A stretch of DNA of 64,000 nt from Proteus sp. FME41 (lineage in GTDB: Bacteria; Pseudomonadota; Gammaproteobacteria; Enterobacterales; Enterobacteriaceae): the NCBI RefSeq assembly GCF_014897315.1, contig NZ_JABUYL010000004.1, forward strand, positions 179,356-243,355, written 5' to 3'. How positions within the stretch are numbered: the stretch's first letter is position 1; every line of letters begins with the position of its first letter. Both the position numbers and the translations under genes were made by a program. The notes beneath the pieces are model-generated. The model worked only from the letters and a program-made list of their open reading frames with translations, did not search any database and was not told where the DNA came from. Of the stretch, positions 41,975 to 50,792 are shown in pieces.

Positions 41975-42345
41975 TGTTTTTCCTTTTGTTATTAATCTGT
42001 TTTTTAGTAGTAACGATAAGATTTGGGTAATTTTAATTTCACCAAAATAAAACTTTTTAAAACTTAAAGCTAATATTTTTATTTTTAGCAAAATAAAACA
42101 GTGTTTTCAAAAAAAACTTTCTCGATATGAACCATTTACGGCATTATTAAGGGCTTTTTACGTATTATGAGGTTCTTGTAGTAAAGAAAAATACCAGGGT
42201 GCCGATATTATGAGTAGATTAATGAAATGTATCTATTTGTGTTATAAGGTTTAATTTAGCCAAAGGCATTTTTATCTTTAATAATATCTTTAATATAAAA
42301 TAAACTAATTAGTCATAAAATTTATAAAAATTTGTGGGGTTTAAA
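41975..42345. other. Intergenic region between divergent cutA and SorC-type gene
   Basis: AT-rich, holds the divergent promoters of the two genes. No structured element stands out; poly-A and poly-T tracts are frequent near 42070-42120. Confidence 0.5.
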
Positions 42346-43332
42346 ATGGATAATAATTCGCTTAAAAACGCGAGTTTATTTGATAATGATCCCGTTCTCT
42401 ATGCTGCATGGCTTTACTATCAGGACGGACTCAGTCAAAGTGAAGTTGCAAATATTATGGGTGTTTCTCGGGTTACTGTAGTGAAGTATTTACATCTAGC
42501 CAGAGAAAAAGGATTCGTAAATATTAGCTTGGATTCATCAGTATTTTCTACGATTGATTATGCAATCAGAATAAAAGCCAAATTTGATCTTAATAATGTG
42601 CTTATTTTACCTGATGAAGAAAAAAACAAATCGCAACACACTTTAAATATGAACAGAGAAAGATTAGCAAAAGCAGGGGCGATGTATCTTTCTCAAATAA
42701 TTAATGATAATGATATTTTAGGTGTCGCTTGGGGACGAACAATTTATAAGTTAGGTAATTATCTTCCACTCAAGTCATTAAACAACGTCACTGTACTACA
42801 AATGATAGGGGCAGTCGCACCGCAGCCTGATTTTAAAACAACAGAGGCAGCGGCATTAATCGCTAATAAACTATCAGGGTGCAGTATTAATTTACATGTT
42901 CCTGCAGTAGTGTCGAGTGCGCGTTTAGCAATGGAACTGCAAGCTGAACCTATTATTAGGCGTAATTTCTCAGCATTAAATCAGTGTAATAAAGCACTTT
43001 TTGTTGTTGGCAATACACTTGATGATAACCCCTTGGTTGCAACGGGCGTTTTGACTAGCAGTGAAATGGCGCAATACCGTGATTTAGGTGCTGTGGGCGT
43101 CATTTGTGGGCGTTTTTATGATGCACAAGGTAATCCTTTGGTTGCTGATATTGACCTTAGAATAATGGGAATAAGTCTTGCTCAATTAAGACAGATACCA
43201 CAAAGACTTTTTATTGCGGGTGGAGTGGAAAATATTCAAGCAACAATAGGCGCGATAAAAGGAGGTTACGCGACTGATATTGTAATTGATGAAGTTACCG
43301 CTCTTGCACTATTGGAAATGGATAGCAAATAA
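42346..43332 (+). CDS. SorC-family sugar-binding transcriptional regulator
   Basis: 328 residues from ATG 42346 (GGGG of the upstream GTGGGG serves as ribosome site). N-terminal HTH: AAWLYYQDGLSQSEVANIMG, then VSRVTVVKYLHLARE. The C-terminal effector domain has VAWGRTIYKLGNYL, NVTVLQMIGA, GVICGRFYDAQGNP and LFIAGGVENIQAT, as in SorC/DeoR-type regulators that sense phosphorylated sugars. No sugar operon is adjacent, so the target is elsewhere or the gene is orphaned. The downstream mod genes have their own promoter. Confidence 0.85.
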   Translation: MDNNSLKNASLFDNDPVLYAAWLYYQDGLSQSEVANIMGVSRVTVVKYLHLAREKGFVNISLDSSVFSTIDYAIRIKAKFDLNNVLILPDEEKNKSQHTLNMNRERLAKAGAMYLSQIINDNDILGVAWGRTIYKLGNYLPLKSLNNVTVLQMIGAVAPQPDFKTTEAAALIANKLSGCSINLHVPAVVSSARLAMELQAEPIIRRNFSALNQCNKALFVVGNTLDDNPLVATGVLTSSEMAQYRDLGAVGVICGRFYDAQGNPLVADIDLRIMGISLAQLRQIPQRLFIAGGVENIQATIGAIKGGYATDIVIDEVTALALLEMDSK

Positions 43333-43336
43333 TACA

Positions 43337-43356
43337 ATCCTCGTGAAAACGAGGAT
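43337..43356 (+). other. GAAA-loop hairpin after SorC-type gene
   Basis: ATCCTCGT / ACGAGGAT, perfect 8-bp stem with a GAAA tetraloop, followed by a smaller stem ATCCA / TGGAT (43355-43368) and later TTTTTAAT. Likely an imperfect terminator or a 3' stabilising element. Confidence 0.45.
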
Positions 43357-43497
43357 CCACGGCTGGATTGATGCTTTTTAATAAAAATAAAATATGTAAT
43401 ATCATTATTTTTATTGATTATTCCCCTAAGGGTGGCTCACGAAAAAAGAGTAAAATGATAAGTTATTAACATTTTTCTCTTTTTTTATATGAGTCTC

Positions 43498-43546
43498 TTG
43501 CCTTAAGCTCTTATATCATTCATTATATAAAAAATTATATAGCGAT
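43498..43546 (+). promoter_or_regulatory. modA promoter with ModE box
   Basis: -35 TTGCCT (43498-43503), 17-bp spacer, -10 CATTAT (43521-43526). Over the -10 and start region lies TTCATTATATA (43519-43529), 6 bp, TATATAGCGAT (43536-43546). The right half equals the known ModE half-site, the left half differs at few bases, and the spacing is that of E. coli ModE boxes. Predicts repression by molybdate-loaded ModE, as at E. coli modA. Confidence 0.75.
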
Positions 43547-43565
43547 AGCTAGGGTTAATTATTTT

Positions 43566-44321
43566 ATGAAATACCAATGGTTTGCTGGCTTAGGGCTGGC
43601 ACTAGGATTAATTTGTCATAATACATTTGCAGCTGAACTTCATCTTTATGCAGGGGCTGGTTTAAAACAGCCAGTAGAACAAGTTATTAATGCATTTGAA
43701 AAAGAAACGGGCAATAAAGTGACCATTGAGTACGGTGGTTCTGGTCAAATATTAACACGCTTTAATTTAACTAAGCAGGGAGATTTATTCTTCCCTGGTT
43801 CACAAGATTATGTGGAAAAATTAGATAAAGAAGGGCAGGTTGTTAATCAATATCCTATCGTTAGGCATATTCCTGTTATTGCAGTACGTAAAGACAAAGT
43901 AGGTGATATTCAAACGCTAGAAGATCTTGCGAACAGCTCACTAAAGTTAGGCATGGGTGATGCTAAAGCTATTGCACTCGGTAAAAGTGGCGAACAGCTT
44001 ATTGATGCATCAGGTCAAGGTGATAAATTACGCACTAAAGTGATTGTTCGTACAGCAACGATTAAACAATTACTAATGTATTTATTAAATGGCGAAGTAG
44101 ATGCCGCCATTATTGGATATGCAGATGCAATGAAAAACCGAGATAAATTGGTTTTACTTCCGGTTCCTGAAGGTAGCCCAGAAGAAGTGGCAACACTTGC
44201 GATCTTAAAAACATCAGCAAACCCAAAAGAAGCACAATTACTTGCTGATTATTTTACACGCCCAGAAGGAATAAAAGCTTTTACTGATTATGGTTTTCTT
44301 CCTGTCATTTCGAAACCATAG
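43566..44321 (+). CDS. modA: Molybdate-type ABC transporter substrate-binding protein
   Basis: 251 residues with a signal peptide (residues 1-22, ending NTFAA). ModA/WtpA-type sequence: LHLYAGAGLKQPVEQVINAF, then VTIEYGGSGQILTRF, GDLFFPGSQDYVEKL, and the C-terminal LAILKTSANPKEAQLLADYF. It would bind molybdate or tungstate in the periplasm. The ModE box upstream supports a molybdenum role. Followed by a terminator and then permease and ATPase genes. Confidence 0.82.
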   Translation: MKYQWFAGLGLALGLICHNTFAAELHLYAGAGLKQPVEQVINAFEKETGNKVTIEYGGSGQILTRFNLTKQGDLFFPGSQDYVEKLDKEGQVVNQYPIVRHIPVIAVRKDKVGDIQTLEDLANSSLKLGMGDAKAIALGKSGEQLIDASGQGDKLRTKVIVRTATIKQLLMYLLNGEVDAAIIGYADAMKNRDKLVLLPVPEGSPEEVATLAILKTSANPKEAQLLADYFTRPEGIKAFTDYGFLPVISKP

Positions 44322-44351
44322 ATTTTTTTCTCACATAAATTGTATTTTTTT

Positions 44352-44380
44352 GCCACCAACTCACGGGTGGCTTTTTTTAT
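44352..44380 (+). terminator. Terminator between modA and modB
   Basis: GCCACC / GGTGGC around AACTCACG, then seven T. Partial read-through would keep the binding protein in excess over the membrane parts, as in many ABC operons. Confidence 0.8.
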
Positions 44381-44422
44381 TATTACAGCAAAATAGATTT
44401 TGTTTTTAGAAAAGGAAATAGC

Positions 44423-45199
44423 GTGTTCCGTTGGGCATTAATTCCACTTTTTTTACTGTTATTTCTGATCTTAGGATCGTTAATTTCACTAATTTGTCAG
44501 CTTTCTTATATTGAGCTTAGGCAAGTTATTACCGATCCTGAATTTCATTTTGCTATTGGTATGTCACTGAGTACGGCATTCACCTCTTTGTGTTTGGCTA
44601 TTATCTTAGGTGTGCCTGCTGCATGGGCAATGGCGAGAATTCCTTTTAAAGGGCATCGCTTTATTGATGCACTATTAGATTTACCTTTAGTTACTCCCCC
44701 TTTAGTGATTGGCATCGGATTATTATTATTGTTAGGAAACCAAGGACCTTTAACAGGGTTTCTCCCTGAATTATCACGTTCTTTATTCTCACCTTTAGGT
44801 ATTATTATTGCTCAGACATATGTCGCTAGTGCTATTATTATGCGAAATAGTCTTTCTGCCTTTAAGTCTGTTGATCCCGCTTATATTCAAACCGCACAAA
44901 ATTTAGGATTAACGCCAACAAAAACCTTTTTTTTGATTGAAATACCACTTTGTTGGCCCGCATTAATGAGCGGATGTATCATTGCATTTTCGCGTGCATT
45001 AGGTGAGTTTGGCGCCACTCTGATGCTAGCCGGTGCAACCCGATTAAAAACAGAAACGCTACCCATGGCAATTTATTTGAATATCGCAAGTGGAGATTTT
45101 ACACTGGCAATAGGCTGCGCGCTTGTTCTTATTGCTATTGCGATTACTTTATTATTTGCATTGCATCGTTTACAGCAAGAAAGGAAGACATCATGTTAG
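44423..45199 (+). CDS. modB: Molybdate-type ABC transporter permease
   Basis: 258 residues from GTG 44423 (AAAGGAAA upstream). Six or so transmembrane helices; permease EAA-type loop SVDPAYIQTAQNLGLTPTKT, plus FSRALGEFGATLMLAGATR, the hallmark of ModB/CysT-type permeases. Overlaps modC by 7 nt. Confidence 0.85.
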   Translation: MFRWALIPLFLLLFLILGSLISLICQLSYIELRQVITDPEFHFAIGMSLSTAFTSLCLAIILGVPAAWAMARIPFKGHRFIDALLDLPLVTPPLVIGIGLLLLLGNQGPLTGFLPELSRSLFSPLGIIIAQTYVASAIIMRNSLSAFKSVDPAYIQTAQNLGLTPTKTFFLIEIPLCWPALMSGCIIAFSRALGEFGATLMLAGATRLKTETLPMAIYLNIASGDFTLAIGCALVLIAIAITLLFALHRLQQERKTSC

Positions 45200-45819
45200 A
45201 AATACGCTCATTAACTACGGGTATATTAAAAGATGTCTCGTTAAAGGTAGAAAAGGGAACTTGTTTAGGAATAAGTGGCACATCAGGAAGCGGTAAAACA
45301 ACACTTTTAAATGCAATAGCGGGATATGCTTCATATTCAGGTGATATCTATCTTGCAGATAAAAATATCAATACACAACCTGTATGGTTACGCTCTTGTC
45401 GGTATTTAAACCAACGGCTTTATTTATTTCCATTTATGACGGTGGCTCAAAATTTATGGTTAGCACAATATGGTGCAAAGCAAAAACGAAGTAAAGAAAG
45501 AGAAGCGGGAATATTAGATCAAATGGGAATTGCACATTTGATGGCTCGTTACCCATATCAAATTTCTGGAGGGGAACAGCAACGTGTTGCGCTGGCAAGA
45601 GCACTTATTAGCCAACCCAAACTTTTACTACTGGATGAACCTTTTTCGAGTTTGGATTGGGAAACGCGTCATCAGCTTTGGGACCTAATCGACACTTTAA
45701 AATCTAAAGAGATAACGATGATTATGGTCACACATGAACCCCGTGAAATTAGGGCGTTAGCAGATAAAACGATTTTATTGTCTAAAGGGCAAATTGTTAC
45801 TGAAAGTTCAATACTGTGA
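45193..45819 (+). CDS. modC: Molybdate-type ABC transporter ATPase (short)
   Basis: 208 residues. Walker A GTSGSGKTTLL, Q-loop region LNQRLYLFPFM, signature SGGEQQRVALARAL, Walker B LLLLDEPFSSLD, and switch His in MVTHEPRE. It lacks the C-terminal MOP domain of E. coli ModC (about 350 residues), so the molybdate feedback site on the ATPase is absent. Confidence 0.85.
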   Translation: MLEIRSLTTGILKDVSLKVEKGTCLGISGTSGSGKTTLLNAIAGYASYSGDIYLADKNINTQPVWLRSCRYLNQRLYLFPFMTVAQNLWLAQYGAKQKRSKEREAGILDQMGIAHLMARYPYQISGGEQQRVALARALISQPKLLLLDEPFSSLDWETRHQLWDLIDTLKSKEITMIMVTHEPREIRALADKTILLSKGQIVTESSIL

Positions 45820-45840
45820 GGTTAAATACTTATTTGCTGA

Positions 45841-46533
45841 TTACCACGCCATTACGGACCAGTGAATAATACGACCCATAATTTTTACAGATTCAGTTTC
45901 AGCTGTTTCATCTGGAAATTCATCTTTATTGTAACTACGAATAATCAACTTACCGCCGGGTTGACGATAGAGTAGTTTTATTCTGAATAAGGCGTCTTGT
46001 TCAATAGCATAAATACCGCCATCAACAATACGAGTGTTTCCTGTATCAACAGTAACGGTTGACCCATTTGGAATAACCGGTGACATGCTATCACCATAGA
46101 CAGAAAAACAAATAACATTCTGAGAAGAAGCGCCATAACGGCGTAATGTGCTTTTTGAAAATCTCAATTTGTACCCATTATGATCTTCGTTAGTACAACA
46201 GCCATCACCTGCGGCAAGCTCGATACTTTTAAAATAGGGAATTTCGACTTCATCAACCCCTAAAGGGGTGTTGCTATCCCATTCACTAACGGGTTGCCAT
46301 TCATCTTCAGGTGGGATCTCAGAAGCGACATTAGGCTGTTCTTCACCGTCTAATAACCAAGCTAAATCACAATTTAAGGCTTTGGCTAATTCTGGTAAAA
46401 AACGAGGGCGTTTAGTTTTACCGCTTTCTAACTGTTCTATAGATTGCTGTGTGGTATTCGCTAAAGTAGCAAGTTCGGATTGTGTTAAATCTAACGCAAT
46501 GCGTTTGTCTTTGGTACGTTTCGCAATAGACAT
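45841..46533 (-). CDS. Orphan CI/LexA-type repressor with S24 peptidase
   Basis: 230 residues. XRE-type HTH at residues 15-40 ([20 protein letters not shown]). C-terminal S24 domain: scissile Ala108-Gly109 in ELAAGDG, Ser149 in YGDSMSP, Lys186 in FRIKLLY; Ser and Lys are 37 residues apart as in LexA. So RecA-stimulated self-cleavage is likely. There is no phage structural gene around it, so it is either a remnant or a host regulator. Convergent with modC. Confidence 0.85.
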   Translation of the reverse strand: MSIAKRTKDKRIALDLTQSELATLANTTQQSIEQLESGKTKRPRFLPELAKALNCDLAWLLDGEEQPNVASEIPPEDEWQPVSEWDSNTPLGVDEVEIPYFKSIELAAGDGCCTNEDHNGYKLRFSKSTLRRYGASSQNVICFSVYGDSMSPVIPNGSTVTVDTGNTRIVDGGIYAIEQDALFRIKLLYRQPGGKLIIRSYNKDEFPDETAETESVKIMGRIIHWSVMAW

Positions 46534-46643
46534 TAGTGACTCCTAATACGTGTCCTTACATATTCAAGTACAAAGAGTATACCGTAAACAAAAAACAAAT
46601 TAAATTGTATTTCATCTTAATGATAAAATTAAGAGTCGGTTAA

Positions 46644-46901
46644 CTACTTAATTTGGAAAACATCATCTGCACTGTTTGGTGGTGTGAGGTAAGGATTCTC
46701 ATCAGTTACATCAGGATCTCTTAAGACTTCTCCACAGAAAATAATAAGGTCTGGTCTTTTTTGTTTTAAGTAGTTAAGTCGAGTTGTGCATTCATCTTTA
46801 GTATAAATAGCTTCAGTAACAGGAACGGCATCACAAGAATCATTTCCACAAGGACTTACTAATAACACGTAACCGACCAGCATGAGCTGTGAAGTAAACA
46901 T
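46644..46901 (-). CDS. Small exported DUF1482-like protein
   Basis: 85 residues. Hydrophobic N-terminus (LMLVGYVLLVSPCG), then IYTKDECTTRLNYL and DLIIFCGEVLRDP. Same layout as the prophage gene at 3115-3264 and E. coli YebW. Preceded by AAGGATATTTT. Next to the S24 repressor; the two may be what is left of a phage immunity region. Confidence 0.5.
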   Translation of the reverse strand: MFTSQLMLVGYVLLVSPCGNDSCDAVPVTEAIYTKDECTTRLNYLKQKRPDLIIFCGEVLRDPDVTDENPYLTPPNSADDVFQIK

Positions 46902-47271
46902 AAAATATCCTTTTAACTATTCATGTTTGGTCATCAAAATCAGATAAATAGATTACCTACTTGTAGATAAAAAAGCAGTTTCTATTTGTCTTAAATGACA
47001 TTAATGATGTAAAAAGGCGTATATGATCACAATTTTTCTAGTGTTTATTTGTAATTATTAGCAATGTGTTATAGGAAAGCAACCTAAAAAACAGGAAATA
47101 ATATACATAAAGGTATTGTGAAAACAAATAGAATTGTTTTTCGCCTATGGGCTATTGTTTTAATATTGTTATTTAGATTATTTGCTATCTGTTCTAATTC
47201 GGTTAGAACAGATAGTATTTATAGAATAATTAGGCTGACAGAAATAAACCTATAATATTAATTTTTAAAGA
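46902..47271. other. Intergenic region with a 13-bp inverted repeat
   Basis: Only one structure stands out: CTATCTGTTCTAA (47185-47197), loop TTCGG, TTAGAACAGATAG (47203-47215). It lies downstream of the dehydrogenase stop on the minus strand, without a clear U-run on either side. The rest is AT-rich without gene-like frames. Confidence 0.55.
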
Positions 47272-48060
47272 TTAACCTTTTCCGCCTTGAAAAGAAGGAT
47301 AAAGAGTCATTCCACCATCAATAAAAATAGTTTGTCCTGTAATATAAATAGATTGTTCAGATGCTAACCAAGCTGCGACATTAGCTACAGCTTCTGGCTC
47401 AGCGGCATATTTAATTGGGATCATTTGTTCTAACTCTTTGCGAAGGGCATCATCCTCCATCTTTTCTTGATTAATAGGCGTATTGATTGCACCTGGACCA
47501 ATTGAATTAATTCTAATACCGTAGTTTGCATATTCAAGAGCAAGAGATTGTGTCAGCATTCTTACTCCACCTTTACTTGCGGCATAACTTGCAAAGGTTG
47601 GCCAAGGGATAATCTCATGCACAGAAGACATATTAATGATATTGCCTTGAATATTATTTTCTACAAAATATTTTAGTGCAGAGCGGGCCGTAAGAAAATA
47701 ACTTGTTAAATTCACATCGATAATTTTACGCCAATCGGCTAAGTTAACGGCGTGAGAGGGGGTTTGTGTTTCAATCCCCGCATTATTAATAAGAAGATCG
47801 AGCTTGCCAAAATAATTTATAGCGTAATAAATAAAGTGATGAGCAACATCTTCATTACTGATATCACCCCCAAAAATAATAGCTTTACCTAAGTTTAATT
47901 TATTTAAATTATCAGCAAGGGATTGGGCTTCTTTTTCGTCAGAATGATAATTAATGACGACATTCATTCCTTCAGTGATAAGCCGTGATACCACAGCAGC
48001 ACCAATTCCTCGTGATGAACCTGTAACAACAGCGATTTTTCCTTGGAGATCGTTGTACAT
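47272..48060 (-). CDS. SDR-family glucose 1-dehydrogenase
   Basis: 262 residues. Rossmann motif TGSSRGIGAAV, NNAG at the fourth strand, catalytic Ser (NMSSVHEIIPWP), Tyr-x3-Lys (SYAASKGG). The whole protein follows the Bacillus glucose 1-dehydrogenase pattern, including the MYNDLQGK start, SSVHEIIPWP, IGPGAINTPIN and the ending GGMTLYPSFQGGKG. It would oxidise beta-D-glucose to gluconolactone with NAD(P). Stands alone. Confidence 0.85.
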   Translation of the reverse strand: MYNDLQGKIAVVTGSSRGIGAAVVSRLITEGMNVVINYHSDEKEAQSLADNLNKLNLGKAIIFGGDISNEDVAHHFIYYAINYFGKLDLLINNAGIETQTPSHAVNLADWRKIIDVNLTSYFLTARSALKYFVENNIQGNIINMSSVHEIIPWPTFASYAASKGGVRMLTQSLALEYANYGIRINSIGPGAINTPINQEKMEDDALRKELEQMIPIKYAAEPEAVANVAAWLASEQSIYITGQTIFIDGGMTLYPSFQGGKG

Positions 48061-48312
48061 ACATCCTCCGATATTTGATTTAAAAATTAGGCAAAAAGTG
48101 ATATGAGTGATAAAAAGAATTATTTATCTAGCGTTCAGCCAATCTTATCGCTAATATAATCTCCTTATTTATTTATCACTTCTTTTTATTGTAGGTTGTT
48201 ATTATGTAATACGCATTAAGGCACTGAAGGAATGGTGCATATACAGAAAAATTAACTTACCGAATGACTCTTAAATTTGGTAGGGCTTCTGTTACTTAAT
48301 GAGTATAAAATA

Positions 48313-49017
48313 ATGAATAATCAATCACAAAAATATGATAGAACTTATCACTATCCTTTTTCACCAGGCACAACAAACGACGATCGTATAAATGCGCAAT
48401 GGTGGCAGGATATCTGCAATATAAAACATCTTATCCATACAGAAAAACTGGATGGAGAAAATAATTGCTTAAATAAAATGGGCGTTTTTGCTCGCTCTCA
48501 TGCGACACCAACACAATCAGCATGGACTTCTCAATTACGTCAACGTTGGCAGTTGATGAAAAATGATTTAGACGATTTAGATATTTTTGGCGAAAATTTA
48601 TATGCTATTCACTCTATTGAATATGCACACTTAGACGAATATTTTTATGTATTTGCCGTTCGCCATAAAGATAAATGGTTAAGTTGGGAAGAAGTGCAAT
48701 TTTATGCCTCACTTTTTGATTTTCCAACTGTGCCAGAAATTAAATTGCCTGAATGCCAGGATAAAATTGATTTTGAAAATATGATTGTTTCACAAGCGAA
48801 ACAGGCAAGTTTCTTTCAATCTCAAGATGTTTTAACGCAAAAACTTAGCCCAATGGAAGGTATTGTCACTCGAGATGCACAATCATTTTCTTTAGATGAC
48901 TTTTCTCATCGTGTTTTTAAATATGTTAGAAAAGATCATGTCAAAACGGATGTGCATTGGAAAAAGAACTGGCGACGTGCGCCGTTAAATTGGGAAAAAA
49001 CACAGGAGTCTCGATGA
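48313..49017 (+). CDS. ATP-dependent RNA ligase
   Basis: 234 residues from ATG 48313. Nucleotidyltransferase motifs in order: motif I EKLDGENN (Lys45 takes the AMP), GVFARSHATP, motif III ENLYAIHSIEY, motif IV MEGIVTRD, motif V RVFKYVRK. This compact form lacks a large C-terminal domain and fits bacterial RNA_ligase-family (DRB0094-like) enzymes. It would seal 5'-phosphate and 3'-OH RNA ends. Its TGA overlaps the start of the HD-kinase gene (ATGA), so the two are translated together. Confidence 0.82.
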   Translation: MNNQSQKYDRTYHYPFSPGTTNDDRINAQWWQDICNIKHLIHTEKLDGENNCLNKMGVFARSHATPTQSAWTSQLRQRWQLMKNDLDDLDIFGENLYAIHSIEYAHLDEYFYVFAVRHKDKWLSWEEVQFYASLFDFPTVPEIKLPECQDKIDFENMIVSQAKQASFFQSQDVLTQKLSPMEGIVTRDAQSFSLDDFSHRVFKYVRKDHVKTDVHWKKNWRRAPLNWEKTQESR

Positions 49018-50150
49018 TACTTCATAAGAAATTACACACTGAAATGTCATGGGAACATCTTTGTGAACTGTATGATGAAATGAGTGATATGGCGGGTGTT
49101 ATGCAAGATCCTATTCATCATGCAGAAGGTGATGTAGCAATACATACACAAAGGGTAATCAATTCAGTTAAATTATTACCTGAATATAAAACCCTGACAG
49201 AAAGAGAGCAACAAATTTTATGGATTTCGGCACTTCTTCATGATGTAGAAAAACGCTCTACAACACGGGAAGAAGAGGGACGTATTATTTCTCCGGGCCA
49301 TGCACGTAAAGGTGAATTGACAACACGTCGTTTTCTCTACGAAAAAGTACCTTTAAGTTTTGCCGATAGAGAGCACATTGCAGCTTTGGTTCGTTTTCAT
49401 GGATTACCTTTGTGGGTGATGGATAAGCCTGATCCTAAAAAAGCACTTATTGCAGCATCCTTAAGAGTGGATTGCTATTTGCTGACATTATTGGCTAAAG
49501 CCGATGTTTTAGGGCGAGATTGTGATGATAAACAAGGGCTTTTTGACAAAATTACGTTATTTATACTTTATTGTGAAGAGTTAAATTGTTGGCGTAAGCC
49601 AGCTCTATTCTCGTCTGATAACGCACGTTTCCATTATTTTTATACAGAGAATAGTACTGATTGTAATTATGAGCCTTATCCTGAAAAAGGAAGTGACGTC
49701 ACGGTACTGTGTGGGTTACCCGGGATGGGAAAAGATACCTATATTCACCAATATTGTGCAGATATTCCTATCGTAAGTTTAGATGAGCTACGCCGCCAAC
49801 ATCATATTAAACCCGATAATCGAGATGCTAATGGTTGGATAGCACAACAAGCAAAAGAGCAAGCTCGAGTTTATTTACGAGAGCACAAACCTTTTGTTTG
49901 GAATGCTACGAATATTACAAGAAAAATGCGGGATCAGCTGATCTCTTTGTTTTATCGTTATAATGCAAAAATAACGCTGGTTTACATTGAAGTGCCTTAT
50001 GCTCAATGGCAAAAGCAAAATAATGCAAGGAATGAAGTGGTTCCTATTAAAGTAATGGAACGTATGTTAAGCAAATTAGAGGTTCCAACACCAGAAGAAG
50101 CACATAAAGTAATTTATTGGATCGAAGGGAAATCACAAACATTGCTTTAA
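49014..50150 (+). CDS. HD-phosphoesterase / polynucleotide kinase (HD-Pnk)
   Basis: 378 residues from ATG 49014 (AGGAG upstream). Residues about 30-200 are an HD domain: His in HAEGDVAIHTQRV, HD in ALLHDVEKRS, HGL further on. Residues about 225-370 are a P-loop kinase: GLPGMGKDTY, then the T4 Pnk-like SLDELRRQH and NATNITRKMRDQLI. The same fusion is known in Runella HD-Pnk, which removes 2',3'-phosphates and phosphorylates 5'-OH ends. With the ligase before it, this gives a complete heal-and-seal set. Confidence 0.82.
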   Translation: MILHKKLHTEMSWEHLCELYDEMSDMAGVMQDPIHHAEGDVAIHTQRVINSVKLLPEYKTLTEREQQILWISALLHDVEKRSTTREEEGRIISPGHARKGELTTRRFLYEKVPLSFADREHIAALVRFHGLPLWVMDKPDPKKALIAASLRVDCYLLTLLAKADVLGRDCDDKQGLFDKITLFILYCEELNCWRKPALFSSDNARFHYFYTENSTDCNYEPYPEKGSDVTVLCGLPGMGKDTYIHQYCADIPIVSLDELRRQHHIKPDNRDANGWIAQQAKEQARVYLREHKPFVWNATNITRKMRDQLISLFYRYNAKITLVYIEVPYAQWQKQNNARNEVVPIKVMERMLSKLEVPTPEEAHKVIYWIEGKSQTLL

Positions 50151-50221
50151 TTTAGTCTGTTAATTTTAGTGTTTAGCATTATTTAAATAATTAAATGAGA
50201 AATACGTTATAACCATAAAGT

Positions 50222-50258
50222 AAGGGCTATTTTATTTCTACAAAATAGCCCTTTTTTT
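50222..50258 (+). terminator. Terminator of the RNA-repair operon
   Basis: Perfect 12-bp stem AAGGGCTATTTT / AAAATAGCCCTT with an 8-nt loop and a T-run. On the minus strand the A-run before it is short, so it mainly serves the plus strand. Confidence 0.85.
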
Positions 50259-50300
50259 ATTTATGAGGGATTTATTGGCAGGTAAAAAACCATATTAAAT

Positions 50301-50792
50301 TTATTTTTTAATATGATGCACAATATCGAAATAGGTGTTGCGATCTTCTGCATTTGGATAAATACGATAAGTATATTCATCATTTTTAATTGTGATATTT
50401 TCTACATCACGGGTAAACAACGTCTTGCCTTCAGTATCTTTAGCAACTAAGGTACGTATCTTGCCATCATCTGACATAGACCAATCGCCTTGCATTTTCT
50501 GTTTACCTTCAGGTGTAAACATAATAAATGTGCCATTAGGATAATATTCAGCAAGGCCAAAATAATTACTTACTTGGGTATTATCTGCGTCTGTTTTATT
50601 GCCTTTTTCATCTATCGCATCAGTCGTTACCCAGACTTTTTCTATCATGAGTTTCTCATACTTATTCAGCTCTTTTTGAGCTTGAATAACACCTTGAGCT
50701 TGCATATTAGTAGATGATGTTGAATTCTCAGTAGCAAAAAGAGAAAAGCTAGCGCTTAATAATGAGATTGCGATAAGTGATTTTATTTTCAT
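50301..50792 (-). CDS. Exported DUF4822-type protein
   Basis: 163 residues. Signal peptide 1-20 (LIAISLLSASFSLFA). The mature part has a lipocalin-like beta pattern (IEKVWVTTDAIDEKG; NYFGLAEYYPNGTFIMF; GDWSMSDDGKIRTLVAKD), as in DUF4822 proteins of enterobacteria, function unknown. Stands alone on the minus strand. Confidence 0.65.
   Translation of the reverse strand: MKIKSLIAISLLSASFSLFATENSTSSTNMQAQGVIQAQKELNKYEKLMIEKVWVTTDAIDEKGNKTDADNTQVSNYFGLAEYYPNGTFIMFTPEGKQKMQGDWSMSDDGKIRTLVAKDTEGKTLFTRDVENITIKNDEYTYRIYPNAEDRNTYFDIVHHIKK

Noticed and set aside
41975..42091. Longer CutA with a 39-residue N-terminal extension
   Set aside because: The extension is unlike the family, and a good ribosome site stands before ATG 41974.
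42334..42345. GTG start for the SorC-type regulator
   Set aside because: The GTGGGG bases serve better as ribosome site for the ATG at 42346.
43333..43500. Molybdenum-cofactor riboswitch upstream of modA
   Set aside because: The two small hairpins near 43337-43368 lack the large multi-stem architecture of that class and lie right at the SorC gene end; a ModE box explains control of modA.
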